A stretch of 34,693 nucleotides of DNA from positions 1-34,693 of the forward strand of contig NZ_KB911585.1 of assembly GCF_000383615.1 (NCBI RefSeq), written 5' to 3'. Source of the stretch: Streptomyces canus 299MFChir4.1 (GTDB taxonomy: Bacteria; Actinomycetota; Actinomycetes; Streptomycetales; Streptomycetaceae). Below, one piece after another: positions 33,866 through 34,693 of this stretch. Position numbers and translations under genes: made by a program. Below the pieces are notes generated by a model. The model saw only the letters and a program-made list of their open reading frames with translations. It was not told where the DNA came from and did not search any database. Each line of letters begins with the position of its first letter. The stretch's first letter is position 1.

Positions 33866-33881
33866 GGGAACAGATTTTCGA
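33866..33881. promoter_or_regulatory. Weak LexA-like box
   Basis: GGGAACAGATTTTCGA matches 9 of 12 defined positions of the actinobacterial SOS box TCGAAC-N4-GTTCGA. It lies 21 bp before the alkB-like start codon, beside its ribosome site. DNA-repair context makes it worth noting, but the match is imperfect. Confidence 0.25.
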
Positions 33882-33901
33882 ATAAGGAGTACGCTGGGTT
33901 C

Positions 33902-34531
33902 ATGACCGCGCACCTCCAGGGCTCCCTCTTCGACCAGACCGACCAGCTTCGGCTCGGCCCCCTCGACGGGATCCGCCGCACCGTGCTCGCCCACGGCGCC
34001 TGGATCGACGTACTGCCCGGATGGCTCGCCGGCTCGGACGCCCTGTTCGAACTGCTGGCCGCTGAGGTGCCCTGGCGCGCGGAGCGCCGCACGATGTACG
34101 ACCACGTCGTCGACGTCCCGCGGCTGCTCGCCTTCTACGGCGTGGACGACCAGCTGCCGCATCCGGTGCTCACCGAGGCCCGCGAGGCGCTCACCGCGCA
34201 CTACGCCGACGAACTCGGCGAGCCGTTCACGACGGCCGGGCTCTGCTACTACCGCGACGGCCGGGACAGCGTCGCCTGGCACGGCGACCGGGGCGGGCGA
34301 GGAGGCAGCCACGACACCATGGTCGCGATCCTCTCCGTGGGCGCGCCCCGCGACCTCGTGCTGCGGCCGGCGCGCGGCGACGCCGAGACCGTGCGGCGAC
34401 CGCTGGGCCACGGCGACCTGATCGTGATGGGCGGCACCTGCCAGCGCACCTGGGAGCACGCCGTACCGAAGTCCACGCGCGCGACGGGGCCGCGCATCAG
34501 CATCCAGTTCCGCCCGCACGGCGTGCACTGA
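33902..34531 (+). CDS. AlkB-like 2-oxoglutarate/Fe(II) dioxygenase
   Basis: A 209-residue AlkB-family dioxygenase, which removes alkyl lesions from nucleic acid by oxidation. The iron ligands are His127 and Asp129 in WHGDRGGRG and His186 in WEHAVPKS; the 2-oxoglutarate Arg is in GPRISIQFRPHG. LPHPVLTEAREAL and LCYYRDGRDSVAWHGD match actinobacterial AlkB homologues. ATG at 33902 has AAGGAG at 33884-33889, a rather long 12-base spacing. It faces rightward from the twin TetR operator and may share that regulation. A strong hairpin follows its stop. Confidence 0.92.
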   Translation: MTAHLQGSLFDQTDQLRLGPLDGIRRTVLAHGAWIDVLPGWLAGSDALFELLAAEVPWRAERRTMYDHVVDVPRLLAFYGVDDQLPHPVLTEAREALTAHYADELGEPFTTAGLCYYRDGRDSVAWHGDRGGRGGSHDTMVAILSVGAPRDLVLRPARGDAETVRRPLGHGDLIVMGGTCQRTWEHAVPKSTRATGPRISIQFRPHGVH

Positions 34532-34564
34532 GGCAGAGAGGCGGCTGCTTCGGCTGCGCGCGGG

Positions 34565-34597
34565 GGCTGCCTCCGGCGGACGGTGCCGGAGGCAGCC
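34565..34597 (+). terminator. Hairpin terminator after alkB-like gene
   Basis: GGCTGCCTCCGGC (34565-34577) pairs perfectly with GCCGGAGGCAGCC (34585-34597) across a 7-base loop. A 13-bp G/C stem without a U tract, common for Streptomyces gene ends. Confidence 0.75.
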
Positions 34598-34668
34598 TCG
34601 TCCCTCCGCGGGCCGGACAACGAGAACCGGCGACAAGCCGCCGCACGGCGGACCAGGAGGACGAAACC

Positions 34669-34693
34669 CTGACACGGGCACGCCGCGACCCCG
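34669..34693 (+). CDS. Possible 5' end of a gene with a CTG start (truncated by window)
   Basis: AGGAGG at 34655-34660 is a perfect Shine-Dalgarno site. The first codon at normal spacing (8 bases) is CTG at 34669, then ACA CGG GCA CGC CGC GAC CCC, reading TRARRDP. No ATG, GTG or TTG is in reach. Too short to identify; CTG starts are rare, so this is tentative. Confidence 0.3.

Overview
The window is high-GC DNA with strong G/C bias at third codon positions, frequent GTG starts, short gaps and typical actinomycete families: GlgE/TreS/maltokinase, WhiB, a SigB-type sigma factor with its kinase-like anti-sigma factor, DUF5133 and DUF6098 proteins. Streptomyces or a close relative is the best reading. 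As I remember it, the order resembles the S. coelicolor region around SCO7335 down to SCO7300 (second glgE/treS/pep2/glgB cluster, then sigM). That is recollection, not a search.

Region 1 (1-7131) is the GlgE alpha-glucan pathway. It holds the 3' end of glgE, then treS, a maltokinase gene and glgB, with a 4-nt overlap or gaps of 3-26 nt. Trehalose is turned to maltose, then maltose 1-phosphate, then linear and branched alpha-1,4-glucan. A YbdK-type carboxylate-amine ligase follows 107 nt later. Region 2 (7257-14324) has an acyl-CoA/AMP ligase, an anti-sigma-like ATPase with an ambiguous start, a PRC-barrel-like protein, a type II NADH dehydrogenase, a DUF4287 protein and a FUSC membrane protein.

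Region 3 (14335-17854) runs leftward: a hypothetical protein, a six-helix DUF1206 protein, a DUF5133 protein, a SigB/SigF-family sigma factor and, upstream of it, its likely anti-sigma factor. A small acidic protein lies divergently. Region 4 (17914-20106) has an Orn/Lys/Arg decarboxylase, a structured non-coding stretch ending in a textbook intrinsic terminator, and a stand-alone cyclic-nucleotide-binding domain. Region 5 (20280-25355) has an MFS exporter, a LysE exporter divergent from a LysR/ArgP-type regulator across a shared palindrome, and a TetR regulator divergent from a saccharopine-dehydrogenase-like enzyme.

Region 6 (25465-31009) has a WhiB protein, a DUF6098 protein and a leftward run of M1 metallopeptidase, lipoprotein L,D-transpeptidase, response regulator and histidine kinase, which suggests an envelope-monitoring operon. 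Region 7 (31113-34693) has a DUF488 protein, a TetR/FAD-dehydrogenase operon with a double palindromic operator, an AlkB-like dioxygenase and perhaps the first codons of another gene.

A possible link across the window is general-stress control. Two leftward genes (PRC-barrel-like and DUF6098) carry GNNT-N15-GGGTAY upstream, the SigB-family promoter pattern, while a SigB-family sigma factor is encoded between them. I saw no rRNA, tRNA, CRISPR array, insertion sequence or phage gene. No gene-free stretch exceeds 300 bases; the longest are 10164-10439 and 19393-19650.
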